From NCBI RefSeq assembly GCF_000466405.1, contig NZ_KE952953.1, positions 1 to 58,455 of the forward strand: 58,455 nt of DNA, in the 5' to 3' direction. Numbering within the stretch: position 1 is the stretch's first letter; each line of letters starts with the position of its first letter. Below the pieces are notes generated by a model. It was not told where the DNA came from. It searched no databases and saw only the letters and a program-made list of their open reading frames with translations. The DNA is from Atopobium sp. oral taxon 810 str. F0209. GTDB lineage: Bacteria > Actinomycetota > Coriobacteriia > Coriobacteriales > Atopobiaceae. The translations under genes and the position numbers were made by a program. This document shows positions 34,371 to 42,915 of the stretch, piece after piece.

Positions 34371-35588
34371 TTGCAGCCGCCACAGCAGCCGCATATTGTT
34401 CTCTCGCACACAAGCGCCTTGTGGTACCACCGCCTGGCCGCTGTAGGAATATTTTCTCCGGCCCTTTCGTGTAATTACAAGACTCTTGAATTGGCAGAGG
34501 ATTGTTTATCCAAGGTGCCTCATTTAGACAAGTCTTGGTCCCACATTTCAACAGCGGATCTTGCCGCTCGATCTATCTATATTCAGAAAGATGTCGAGAA
34601 TTTTTTATTAGAGCATCCTCATGAAGACCCATGGGCCGCGTTGGCTGCTTCTTCTCTACTACCTCATAATTTTCAGCTACTAAAGAAAATAGAGCTCCTT
34701 TGCAATTCATCAGCTCATCGCCATTGGCGCAACAATGTGGCCGTCCACCGCTACTCTACAGCGCTCCCTAAGGGATCGGTTTTGCGAGCTGGAGTCGGTT
34801 TGTACGTAGTGTCCCCAGAATTTACGATTTTCCAGATGGCGCGTTATCTCAAGGATGTGCACCTATTAGCAGCACTTATTACCGAATTTTCTGGGTCTTA
34901 CGCATTGTTACCTCAAGGGCTATTGTGCTGTTCGCGCTATACAGCCGAAGGGAAGGCACCGATACAAAATGGCCGTTTGATTGGAGATGGCTATGTTGAA
35001 TGCACACCGCTCATCTCAGTAGATAATCTCAAACATCTTCTAAGCAAATATCCAGGATTGCCTGGAAGTACACTTGTTGAAAAAGCCCTTAAAGCCAGTG
35101 GTAATGGCAGTGAATCTCCTTTTGAAACTGCAGTAAGCGTTGAGTTGCAGCTCATTCGAAGTCGTGGTGGTGCAGGCGCAGGCTCGGCACGATTAAATGA
35201 AAAAATACCTTTTAATGAGATAGAACAACAAATGGCAAATGGCCGCAGTCACGCTCGTGCAGATATCTTGTTTGTTCGCCCTGATTGCAAACGAATAGAC
35301 GTTGAACCTGGAGGAGCATTCGGACACTCAGGTAAAAAGGCGATGGACTTAGATAGGCGTCGACGCCATGCACTTGAACATGCTGGCGTAGAAGTTATTG
35401 ACATCACATGGGATGAATATGTCAATAAGGATGTGTGGGAAACAATTTGTCGACGAATAACGAATCATCTTGGAAAACGCTTTCACGTGCCATCATTATC
35501 GATACAAAATAAACAACAACTGGTTCATGATGATTTCTGTAATTGGAATTGCATGCGGATATTCCCGCCAGATGCATGGCGGAGATAG
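34371..35588 (+). CDS. Predicted nuclease-fold protein (DUF559/AbiEi-like architecture)
   Basis: The 405-residue product starts at TTG 34371 with AAAGAGG 7 bp upstream; no ATG fits. The N-terminal part (VLSHTSALWYHR; later GSVLRAGVGLYVVSPEFTIFQMARYL and ITEFSGSYALLP) resembles AbiEi-like and Coriobacteriia hypothetical proteins. The C-terminal 140 residues have a PD-(D/E)XK-like pattern: SPFETAVSVEL, RADILF (Asp), RIDVEPGG (Glu) and GVEVIDITWDEY, as in DUF559/Vsr-like nucleases. It may act in defence or in DNA handling of a mobile cassette. It is framed by inverted identical 230-bp elements, which supports mobility. Function is not established. Confidence 0.7.
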   Translation: MQPPQQPHIVLSHTSALWYHRLAAVGIFSPALSCNYKTLELAEDCLSKVPHLDKSWSHISTADLAARSIYIQKDVENFLLEHPHEDPWAALAASSLLPHNFQLLKKIELLCNSSAHRHWRNNVAVHRYSTALPKGSVLRAGVGLYVVSPEFTIFQMARYLKDVHLLAALITEFSGSYALLPQGLLCCSRYTAEGKAPIQNGRLIGDGYVECTPLISVDNLKHLLSKYPGLPGSTLVEKALKASGNGSESPFETAVSVELQLIRSRGGAGAGSARLNEKIPFNEIEQQMANGRSHARADILFVRPDCKRIDVEPGGAFGHSGKKAMDLDRRRRHALEHAGVEVIDITWDEYVNKDVWETICRRITNHLGKRFHVPSLSIQNKQQLVHDDFCNWNCMRIFPPDAWRR

Positions 35589-35637
35589 CACCTAGCTTAA
35601 ACTCCGATTCAAATGGGCTGAACACAGGCTGACTGAA

Positions 35638-35867
35638 ACCCCTATTCGCTCTGACGTTCGATGTGCGCCATTTAGCAGTCATTTTTATTTAATATTTGAT
35701 ATAGATTCTCCACAGTACAGCCATCTACCAGCGGCTTTGCATATAGCCTGAGGCACGTCAAAACCCGGGAAAACACCTGCCTTATATTTCGGTCAATCTA
35801 CCTGCAAAAACATCACTTGCTAAAAACTAGGCAATGGCGCATATCGTCATTTAGAGCGAATAGGGGT
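35638..35867. mobile_element. 230-bp MITE-like element, copy C
   Basis: Inverted, apparently identical copy of the element at 34020-34249. Its right end (AATAGGGGT) continues into a longer hairpin with downstream sequence (35859-35893). Confidence 0.88.
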
Positions 35868-35893
35868 GGCCGGCTGGGCCGGCCACCCCTATT
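35859..35893. terminator. Strong 15-bp hairpin at the edge of copy C
   Basis: AATAGGGGTGGCCGG (35859-35873) pairs perfectly with CCGGCCACCCCTATT (35879-35893). A short T run follows on the plus strand. It stands between copy C and the convergent DUF389 gene and may terminate either transcript; half of the stem is the element's terminal repeat. Confidence 0.6.
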
Positions 35894-35911
35894 TTGTAAA
35901 AAGATTGGGAA

Positions 35912-37120
35912 TCATTTTGTGGCTGAGCCACCGGTTGTTGATGAAGGAGCTGAGGCTGCATCATTAGGTTTTGCAACATCAGCCTCTTTTGCAGCATCGG
36001 TCTCTGAGGGTGCATCTGTAACAGTTGCAGCCTCCCCGTCTTTCGCCTCAACCTCAAATCGCAACTCATCAAGTTGCTTGATATGCACGTGCACCAAGCC
36101 TCTTATCTCAGATTTCTTAAAACTATCCAACTCATCCGTTGTCTTGAGAGTCGCAACCAAACGCTGAGATAGTGCGCCCGATTTGCTGTCATACGCATTA
36201 ACCGCACCAACCCTATATGACACAAAGCCTGGACAAATGGCCTCCAACTCCAGCGTTGTCTGTTTTACCTCATAACTATCTTGCACAATAAATGCCTCAC
36301 CCGAGTTTTGTGCCATCGTCTCATTTACCGCATGAACCGTCAGTAGCACACAAGGGATAAGAAAGATTACCGTGCCAATCGCTACGCGCCGACGCAACAC
36401 CATTGACCTGTGCATTGCCGCTTCGTTCTCTGCAGTATTCACCGCTTCGTCCCCATTTAAATCTCGTTTGAGGGGAACTTTCAACAGCATCATTACCAGC
36501 TGGGCCGACACCGCAATAAACACCACATTCAGCAGAAACTCATAAAAAGCGCCAGCAAATAGCGTGAACTTTGCCATCGCAATACCATAGCCAGCAGCGC
36601 ATAAAGGCGGCATTAGTGCAGTCGCTACTGCAACGCCCGAAAGCAACGTACTCGGTTCTTGATTGCGCGAAATTCCAAGTCCACCCGCAAAACCTCCCGC
36701 CAAAGCAATCAGCACATCCCAGATATTTGGATTGGAATTAGTCAGCAGCTCAGAAGTCTCATTTGAGATAGGAGAGATCACGAAGTACAAAGTTGACGTA
36801 ATCAGGCAAATAATCACCTGCACCACAAAACCAAACAGCAGCTCACGCAACATACGCGAGTCAGCGGTCGCCACCGCATAGGCAAAACCCATAACTGAAC
36901 CCATTAATGGACAGATAAGCATGGCACCAACAACTGCTTCGGTTGAATCCATATTAAGACCCACCGACGCTATCAGCATCGCCACAATTAACAAGCACAG
37001 ATGGGGTCCATCAATTCGCGCGCCAGCCTGCACGCGGCGACGAATCACTTGGTAACTAGCTCGCCCATCGCGTACATTTACGAATTCCCGGAGAAGCCGC
37101 GTGAGATTTGTCGCAACCAC
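35912..37120 (-). CDS. DUF389 family membrane protein
   Basis: The 402-residue product has a soluble N-terminal stretch, then six or so membrane segments. They include the DUF389 pattern LIVAMLIASVGLNMDSTEAVVGAMLICPLMGSVMG (about 44-78), GGFAGGLGISRNQ and LLSGVAVATALMPPLCAAGYG. A C-terminal soluble part ends in a low-complexity Ala/Ser/Thr/Asp tail. GTG 37120 is chosen because AAAGGAG lies 5 bp upstream; an ATG at 37165 would add 15 residues. The function of DUF389 proteins is unknown. Confidence 0.9.
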   Translation of the reverse strand: MVATNLTRLLREFVNVRDGRASYQVIRRRVQAGARIDGPHLCLLIVAMLIASVGLNMDSTEAVVGAMLICPLMGSVMGFAYAVATADSRMLRELLFGFVVQVIICLITSTLYFVISPISNETSELLTNSNPNIWDVLIALAGGFAGGLGISRNQEPSTLLSGVAVATALMPPLCAAGYGIAMAKFTLFAGAFYEFLLNVVFIAVSAQLVMMLLKVPLKRDLNGDEAVNTAENEAAMHRSMVLRRRVAIGTVIFLIPCVLLTVHAVNETMAQNSGEAFIVQDSYEVKQTTLELEAICPGFVSYRVGAVNAYDSKSGALSQRLVATLKTTDELDSFKKSEIRGLVHVHIKQLDELRFEVEAKDGEAATVTDAPSETDAAKEADVAKPNDAASAPSSTTGGSATK

Positions 37121-37266
37121 GCCATCTCCTTTCGTTGATTTTAAAATAGGGCAATCTTGCTGCAACCATGTTCAATTGTAGGCGTAGTCTACGAGGTCTA
37201 AAATCTTTGATGAGTTGGTAACGCATCAAAATCGCAGAGCGCAAACCCGCAACTGAAAGTACGCCC

Positions 37267-38061
37267 ATGCCCTTTACAAGAAGAACCTCTTGGTTTCACC
37301 CAGTCCTTATTTGCCTTCTCAGCATCTCAATTGCCAGCACTATCATCGGGTGCGGCACCGTGCATAAAACACCCGATGACTCAACAGCTACAAGCGGCAC
37401 ACCGCAAGCACAGGGCTCCATGGCCCAGACTGCACCTTCTCCCGCCGTTCCGAGCGCTACAGAACTCCGTGCAAAACTCAACATCAGCGAAGACTTCCGT
37501 AGCGCGTTTGACCATGGTCCAAAGCCCATCTCCAGCCAACTCTATATCGTGATGCACGACACTGAAACCGACACCGATGCAACTGGGGTTGTGAATTCTT
37601 GGGCAGCCAGTGGCAACCTCGTTGCAGCACATTTTGTTGTCAACAAAGACGGCTCCATCATCCAATGCGTCCCACTTGACCGCATTGCGCATCATGCAGG
37701 GTTTGGCGACACAGGACATAACGAGCATTTTGGCACCACAGACGAAAGTCGTGATGACAAAGCGGGGACCCAGCCCATTGGTTCTTGGGCTTCAGACTAT
37801 GGCATGAATTCGTATTCAATTGGCATTGAAATGGTACACATCAGCACTCATGGCGAAGAATATCCAGAAGCCCAACTTGTGGCAGTTGACCAGCTCATTG
37901 CCTATATCGATGCATATTTTGCTGCAGAAGGTCAAACGACACCAAGCAAAATTATCGACCACAAGGCTTGGCGTTCGGGCAATTCAGACACCTCACCTGA
38001 ATTCGCAACATACCTCAAAAATCTCCAGACGACTCGTACTCACGATGGCTACACACGCTAG
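37267..38061 (+). CDS. Lipoprotein N-acetylmuramoyl-L-alanine amidase (Amidase_2)
   Basis: Zinc amidase that cuts the bond between muramic acid and the stem peptide. The 264-residue product has a signal peptide with a lipobox-like STIIGC near residue 29, a Ser/Thr/Pro-rich linker, then the Amidase_2 domain. Zinc or catalytic residues lie in YIVMHDTE (His), RIAHHAGFG and IDHKAWRSGNSD (His and Asp). It acts outside the membrane. It diverges from the DUF389 gene. It could be a housekeeping or recycling enzyme; no phage genes are nearby. Confidence 0.9.
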   Translation: MPFTRRTSWFHPVLICLLSISIASTIIGCGTVHKTPDDSTATSGTPQAQGSMAQTAPSPAVPSATELRAKLNISEDFRSAFDHGPKPISSQLYIVMHDTETDTDATGVVNSWAASGNLVAAHFVVNKDGSIIQCVPLDRIAHHAGFGDTGHNEHFGTTDESRDDKAGTQPIGSWASDYGMNSYSIGIEMVHISTHGEEYPEAQLVAVDQLIAYIDAYFAAEGQTTPSKIIDHKAWRSGNSDTSPEFATYLKNLQTTRTHDGYTR

Positions 38062-38126
38062 GGCCGCTCTAAACCCACTCAAAACTCACGCTAAACTCAG
38101 GCCAAATTTTTACCTAGGTTCTTTCT

Positions 38127-39176
38127 TTATTTCTTTGTCGGTTGCGCCTTGGGATACAGCGCGTTGAACTCCTCAAAGTACTTATTTTTGTTATTTGAGT
38201 CATACACTGACTTAAGTACCTCTTTAATTTCATCATCGTGATCTTTGGAATTGGCACCATAGGAATTCGCCTTTGACCACGCACGGTTGATAACATGAAT
38301 ACGCTGGTACAAATCCTCCGCAAGCGTAGTCATATTCTTAAAATCGTCGCTATAGGGCGAGTCACGAGGCACAGCCAATGCCTCAATATCATTTTTCAAC
38401 TGAATCAAATCCGCCTCAATGGTGGCGGCAGAATTTGCAAACTCATTGCGCTTGCTCATGTCAGGCTTGAGATAGTTTTCGTTAAAATCACTCGAGCAAA
38501 GCCTTACTGCATCATCATATCCACCAATGCTTATATAGATTTCACTCAGTTTCTTATAGTAATCCAAAGCGGGCACCGAAGGCTCGTCTTTGCTTGTATC
38601 AGGTTTTATTTCAGGTGTCTCAGTTTTTGCATCCTTAGCATCTGTCTTTGGCGCGGCAGGAGCAGGTTTTTCTACGGGAGGCTGAACTACACTCTCATTG
38701 GGTTTTTCGCTGGGCCAAAATATAATCGCCAACACAGCGCAGGTAGCAAGTACAATCACAGCTATGGCTACCGCAGCAATAATCGTATTGCGGTCACGAC
38801 GCGGAGTCGCAGCTTGACGGACTACCACAGGAGAGACGGGCGCATTTGCCGCCACAGGTATATACTCTGTCGGCGCATTATCTTCCATCAAAAAGGTCTC
38901 ATCCAAGTTTGTGGTATCTACAAAAAGACCTAAATCATCCTGGCCATCCGCCGCTTCTTGAGCAGCAAAAGCTTCGTGATTGCCCTCAAGTATTTGCTTG
39001 CTTTCATCGCGAGACAAAGGCTGCGTAAGGTCATTGGACGTGGCGGGCTTAGACGCAGGGTTGACAGGATTTGCCACAGCCTGAACAGCAAAATCAACGG
39101 CCACCCGTGTGCCACAGTTAGGACAGAACTTTGCTTGCTCATCAAGCAGAGCATCACAGTTTGTGCAATACATCAT
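38127..39176 (-). CDS. Zinc-ribbon membrane protein of unknown function
   Basis: The 349-residue product begins with a zinc ribbon (YCTNCDALLDEQAKFCPNCG, residues 3-22, four Cys). A low-complexity linker follows, then one membrane helix (TIIAAVAIAVIVLATCAVLAIIFW, about 130-153), a Pro/Lys/Asp-rich linker and an alpha-helical extracytoplasmic C-terminal domain. GAGGGGG precedes the ATG. Such zinc_ribbon_2 plus single-helix proteins are common in Coriobacteriia and Firmicutes, with unknown function. Confidence 0.82.
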   Translation of the reverse strand: MMYCTNCDALLDEQAKFCPNCGTRVAVDFAVQAVANPVNPASKPATSNDLTQPLSRDESKQILEGNHEAFAAQEAADGQDDLGLFVDTTNLDETFLMEDNAPTEYIPVAANAPVSPVVVRQAATPRRDRNTIIAAVAIAVIVLATCAVLAIIFWPSEKPNESVVQPPVEKPAPAAPKTDAKDAKTETPEIKPDTSKDEPSVPALDYYKKLSEIYISIGGYDDAVRLCSSDFNENYLKPDMSKRNEFANSAATIEADLIQLKNDIEALAVPRDSPYSDDFKNMTTLAEDLYQRIHVINRAWSKANSYGANSKDHDDEIKEVLKSVYDSNNKNKYFEEFNALYPKAQPTKK

Positions 39177-39292
39177 GCCCCCTCACCTACCACCAGTCCA
39201 TCCCAGCTTATCGCAATGCAAAACTGATAGCCAAAACAAGAATGGGGAGCGGTGCAGCAACCGTAATCACACCATTCAATCCTGCCAGAGTC

Positions 39293-40129
39293 TTACGAGA
39301 GTTTCTTCTTTCGAAATACCAAGTAAGTATTGAGGTTTCCTGTACGTCCGTCAGCTGAAAAACACTCTTGTAGTTCCGCAAGATCAGAAGAAGCATTCAC
39401 AAGTGCGGCAATTTCATCCGCATCAAAATGGTGACAATAGCGCCAGACATGAGGGCACTCCTGCCATCCCAGCAGAAAATCGTTAGACTCTAAATCGGCC
39501 TGCGATATACCCAGTTTGTCCAACGCCTCAGCAGTAGTTTCTTGAGCACGACTAGCAAGCTTGGGACTATTCATAAATTGCCAAAATGATATGGCGCAGG
39601 TGCCACCTGGACGCGTAGCCCCAAGCAACTCTTGAATAAGGGCAATACGAGCGGCTTGGGTGGACACGTGATGCATAAACCCAAAGCAAAGTGACAAATC
39701 AACGGCCGGAAAGGTTGACTCCAGCAGACCAGATGTATTCTTACTTATAAGCTCTTCAACGATATCTATTTGTGTAAATTCAACATCCCAAGGAAGCAAA
39801 AAAGCGCTCTGACGTGCGAGGGACACGCAGTTGTCTACCGCATAGTATGCAACGGAGGTATGTGGTTCTGCCACATCAGCACTTTTCTCAGACGCACAGG
39901 ACATCTTTAATGTATGCGCGAGAAAATCCCCAAAGCGCAAATTGCCACATGCCACATCCAATACGGATAACGTCCGCAAGTCGTAAGAAGATATACCCGC
40001 AAGCTCGACGACTTTTTTCCACCCCTGCCAAGGTGCCTGGCGCGTTTGTGAGAATGCAGCAGCCTGAGCTTGGTAAAACTCTGTATTCAAGCGGTTCAGC
40101 CGTCGCGCAATTTCAATATTCACTGACAC
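39293..40129 (-). CDS. Trm9-like SAM-dependent tRNA methyltransferase
   Basis: Class I SAM methyltransferase of 278 residues. N-terminal FYQAQAAAFSQTRQAPWQGW matches the tR-x-x-P-W segment of Trm9/ABH8-type enzymes. Motif I is VLDVACGNLRFGDF (about 55-68), and post-motif regions include LCFGFMHHVSTQAAR and LLGATRPGGTCAISFWQF, again the Trm9 HHhsT and vRPGG-x-x-W pattern. In eukaryotes Trm9 methylates cm5U34 made by Elongator. Here the gene diverges from elp3 by 125 bp, so a shared wobble-uridine pathway is likely by inference. The start GTG 40129 is tentative. A general methyltransferase is the alternative. Confidence 0.72.
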   Translation of the reverse strand: MSVNIEIARRLNRLNTEFYQAQAAAFSQTRQAPWQGWKKVVELAGISSYDLRTLSVLDVACGNLRFGDFLAHTLKMSCASEKSADVAEPHTSVAYYAVDNCVSLARQSAFLLPWDVEFTQIDIVEELISKNTSGLLESTFPAVDLSLCFGFMHHVSTQAARIALIQELLGATRPGGTCAISFWQFMNSPKLASRAQETTAEALDKLGISQADLESNDFLLGWQECPHVWRYCHHFDADEIAALVNASSDLAELQECFSADGRTGNLNTYLVFRKKKLS

Positions 40130-40254
40130 ATCCCCGCCTCAGAGTAAAAATAAACGACCAAATCCAATGTACGGTACATGCTAGCGCGAAATTCGCGTTT
40201 ATCTTGCCTTGCTTATAATTGCATCTCAAACAGACTGAAGTGCGGGAGAGATGC

Positions 40255-42111
40255 ATGGAAGAACTCTTGCTGGACATACTTGAACACCTACGCGCACTGC
40301 CAGCAGAGCGCTCGGACGATGCGTTAACTCGGTCTGAGTTAGATGCTCTTTGGCGCAAACATAACCGCGGAGTGCGCAACAACGAAAAACACCTCTCGAA
40401 GCGCTTCATCTTGCCTTTTTATCAAAAAATAAAGCAGGAGGATCCTGGTCGCTGGGTGCGCTGGGATATTGATAGCACGCTTGAAAGACGCCTTATTCGT
40501 ACCATCCAGATGAAGCCCCATCGCACGGGATCAGGTGTGGCAACCATCACTGTTATTACGCGCCCCCAAACTTGCTCGAGTAATTGCTTGTACTGCCCCT
40601 GCGACCTGCGTATGCCCAAAAGTTATCTTGCTAACGAGCCTGCTTGCCAACGAGCAGAGCATAACTTTTTTGACCCATATCTGCAGGTTGCCGCTCGTCT
40701 ATGCGCGCTATCGCAAATGGGACATTCTATCGATAAAATCGAGCTCATTGTACTTGGCGGGACATGGAGCGACTATCCGCGCGGTTATCAAATTTGGTTT
40801 ATTCGCGAGCTATTCCGCGCCCTCAACGACTGGCCCATCACCAAAGAAACCTTACGCCAACGCTATGACCGCTACCGTAAGTTGGGTCTTGCGAATAGTC
40901 CTGCTCAACTAAGCCAATTTGTAGAGACGCAGCAACTTTTAGTTAATCAGGGCAAAAAAAGCTTCAACGACGCATTTCATGATTTATATCAAAAAAGCGA
41001 GGCTCATCAAACCGCCTCAAAATATATGAATGCGCATATGGATGAGCTGGTAGCCGAGCAACTACGCAATGAAAGTGCACAACATCGTGTAGTAGGACTT
41101 GTTATCGAAACGCGTCCCGATACCATTGCCCCGCAAAATCTCACGCTATTTCGTCAGATGGGCTGCACGAAGATTCAGATGGGCATACAAAGCACCCGGC
41201 AAGAAATCCTTGATGCCAATCAGCGTTACACCAGCTTGGAACAGATTCGCAGGGCCTTTAACCTTATTAGGCTTTTTGGTTTCAAAATTCATGCGCACCT
41301 GATGGTGAATTTGTTGGGATCTACGCCAGAGTCAGACAAGCAGGACTTTCAAGCATTTGTAAATAGTCCCAGTTTTCTGCCTGACGAAATTAAACTTTAT
41401 CCCTGCGCGCTGGTAGAGGGAACAAAGCTGGTAGAGCATTTCAGGGATGGCTCGTGGCGTCCATATAGTCGAGAAGAGCTTGTTGATGTGCTCGTGAGCG
41501 ATGTGCTTGCAACACCACCTTACATTCGCATTTCTCGTATGATTCGTGACATTAGTGCAGATGACATCCTTGTGGGAAACAAGCATACCAACCTGCGCCA
41601 AATGGTAGAAAACGACATCCGGAGTGCAGGCGCAGCGGGCCTAGTACAAGAAATTCGTTTTAGAGAAATCTCCCTAGACAAGATTAACTTTGCTGAACTA
41701 ACGCTGGATGATTTCGCCTATGAAACTACCGTTTCGAACGAGCACTTTTTGCAATGGGTTACCCCTGAGGGCCGAATCGCAGGTTTTTGCCGTCTATCTC
41801 TTCCTAAATGGGAGCTACTTTGTGACGGGCATGTCAATGTCAGAGCGGATGAGCTGCCCACCGCACCAGGACAGGCAATGATTCGTGAAGTACATGTCTA
41901 TGGTCAAGCAGTACGTCTTGGTCGAGCGGATGCTGCCGCGCAGCACAAAGGCTTGGGTCGCCAGCTAGTTGAACGTGCATGCGACATCGCCCGCAACGCA
42001 GGCTACAGCAGCATCAACGTCATTAGCTCAGTAGGCACCCGCGCCTACTATCGACGCCTCGGTTTTGAGGATGCAGGGCTCTACCAGCACCGAGAGTTTA
42101 CGGCAGATTAG
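40255..42111 (+). CDS. Elp3 family tRNA uridine(34) acetyltransferase-like radical SAM enzyme
   Basis: Elp3 joins a radical SAM domain and a GNAT domain to put carboxymethyl on U34 of tRNA. The 618-residue product from ATG 40255 (GGGAGAG upstream) has the cluster cysteines C107, C111, C114 in TCSSNCLYCP. Hallmarks follow: PKSYLANEPACQRA (about 121-134), LGGTWSDYP, VGLVIETRPD, and GCTKIQMGIQST. The GNAT part is REVHVYGQAVRLG, GLGRQLVERA and SVGTRAYYRRLGFE. The CxxxCxxC spacing is one residue different from what I recall for many homologues. Bacterial Elp3 is known from few lineages. Confidence 0.92.
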   Translation: MEELLLDILEHLRALPAERSDDALTRSELDALWRKHNRGVRNNEKHLSKRFILPFYQKIKQEDPGRWVRWDIDSTLERRLIRTIQMKPHRTGSGVATITVITRPQTCSSNCLYCPCDLRMPKSYLANEPACQRAEHNFFDPYLQVAARLCALSQMGHSIDKIELIVLGGTWSDYPRGYQIWFIRELFRALNDWPITKETLRQRYDRYRKLGLANSPAQLSQFVETQQLLVNQGKKSFNDAFHDLYQKSEAHQTASKYMNAHMDELVAEQLRNESAQHRVVGLVIETRPDTIAPQNLTLFRQMGCTKIQMGIQSTRQEILDANQRYTSLEQIRRAFNLIRLFGFKIHAHLMVNLLGSTPESDKQDFQAFVNSPSFLPDEIKLYPCALVEGTKLVEHFRDGSWRPYSREELVDVLVSDVLATPPYIRISRMIRDISADDILVGNKHTNLRQMVENDIRSAGAAGLVQEIRFREISLDKINFAELTLDDFAYETTVSNEHFLQWVTPEGRIAGFCRLSLPKWELLCDGHVNVRADELPTAPGQAMIREVHVYGQAVRLGRADAAAQHKGLGRQLVERACDIARNAGYSSINVISSVGTRAYYRRLGFEDAGLYQHREFTAD

Positions 42112-42289
42112 CAAAGGCAACACACTGCGACATTGCCTGTGCAATTAGCAGCTCAATGCGACAGCTTCCCTGCATTTGGGCGGGTAAAAATTCTACAAAT
42201 GTCGTACGGCGCTCCTTTTTGCACAGGCAGCGCCACGGGTGTTTGTAGCCAAGCGTAACTCTCCAACTTGCCGTCTCCATGAATCCCAA
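42098..42289 (-). CDS. Possible small ORF, unrecognised
   Basis: A 63-codon frame (MGFMETASWRVTLGYKHPWRCLCKKE at its start) lies just after the membrane-protein gene on the same strand and overlaps the end of elp3 by 14 bp. It has three Cys and a basic centre, no recognisable domain and no clear ribosome-binding site. It may be spurious or a remnant. Confidence 0.25.
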   Translation of the reverse strand: MGFMETASWRVTLGYKHPWRCLCKKERRTTFVEFLPAQMQGSCRIELLIAQAMSQCVAFANLP

Positions 42290-42292
42290 CGT

Positions 42293-42892
42293 TTAGGACT
42301 TCTTGCCAAATGGTTTAAATGCGAGACCCTGTATTGTACGTGTTACTTCAACATATCTTGGATGAATCCTGTTCTCAAGTTGTCGCACAACTGGCTCTAG
42401 ACTTGGCGTATAGCACATAACTATGGTAGGAACGATACCGATAGATTTTCCTGGATTTCTTTGTGTCGAGTCATAGGTCACAAAGACAAACGTTCCTTTC
42501 GCAGGACTTACTCCCACCACATCTTCAATAATTACTTGTTTAAAAAACACCTCTTCATTAATGAATATGTGTAAATGAAATTCACGTGGGGTATGTTGTC
42601 CAAGTATAATATCGCGTCGATTAGGTAACAACTGCACATCTTCTATTCTTGCAAGAGCAATCTTTCCGTGGCGTACCATGAGTGCCACGGAAAGATCTTC
42701 AAGATGCCGCACGAGAAAATGCATGAGCATATACCCTGCAACCAGCAGGACCAAGGCATAGATTACTCCAGCAAACGTATAGCCATTTGCAGCATTAACT
42801 ACTGGGCCAAACCCAAAAAAAGTTATAACTGCAATAGCAATAAATACCACGCTGGTAATGATATGCGTCCGAATTCTAGCTGTCTCGTACAT
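42293..42892 (-). CDS. Membrane protein of unknown function, end of PTS operon
   Basis: The 199-residue product has two membrane helices in its first 65 residues (IITSVVFIAIAVITFFGF and GVIYALVLLVAGYMLMHFLV) and a soluble beta-rich remainder of about 130 residues (ALARIEDVQLLPNRRDIILG; later VGVSPAKGTFVFVTYDS). GGAGAAG precedes the ATG. It starts 23 bp after the SIS-domain gene, on the same strand, so it may be cotranscribed. I do not recognise the family. Confidence 0.65.
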   Translation of the reverse strand: MYETARIRTHIITSVVFIAIAVITFFGFGPVVNAANGYTFAGVIYALVLLVAGYMLMHFLVRHLEDLSVALMVRHGKIALARIEDVQLLPNRRDIILGQHTPREFHLHIFINEEVFFKQVIIEDVVGVSPAKGTFVFVTYDSTQRNPGKSIGIVPTIVMCYTPSLEPVVRQLENRIHPRYVEVTRTIQGLAFKPFGKKS

Positions 42893-42915
42893 ACTTCTCC
42901 ATCGTAGTCCCAGTA

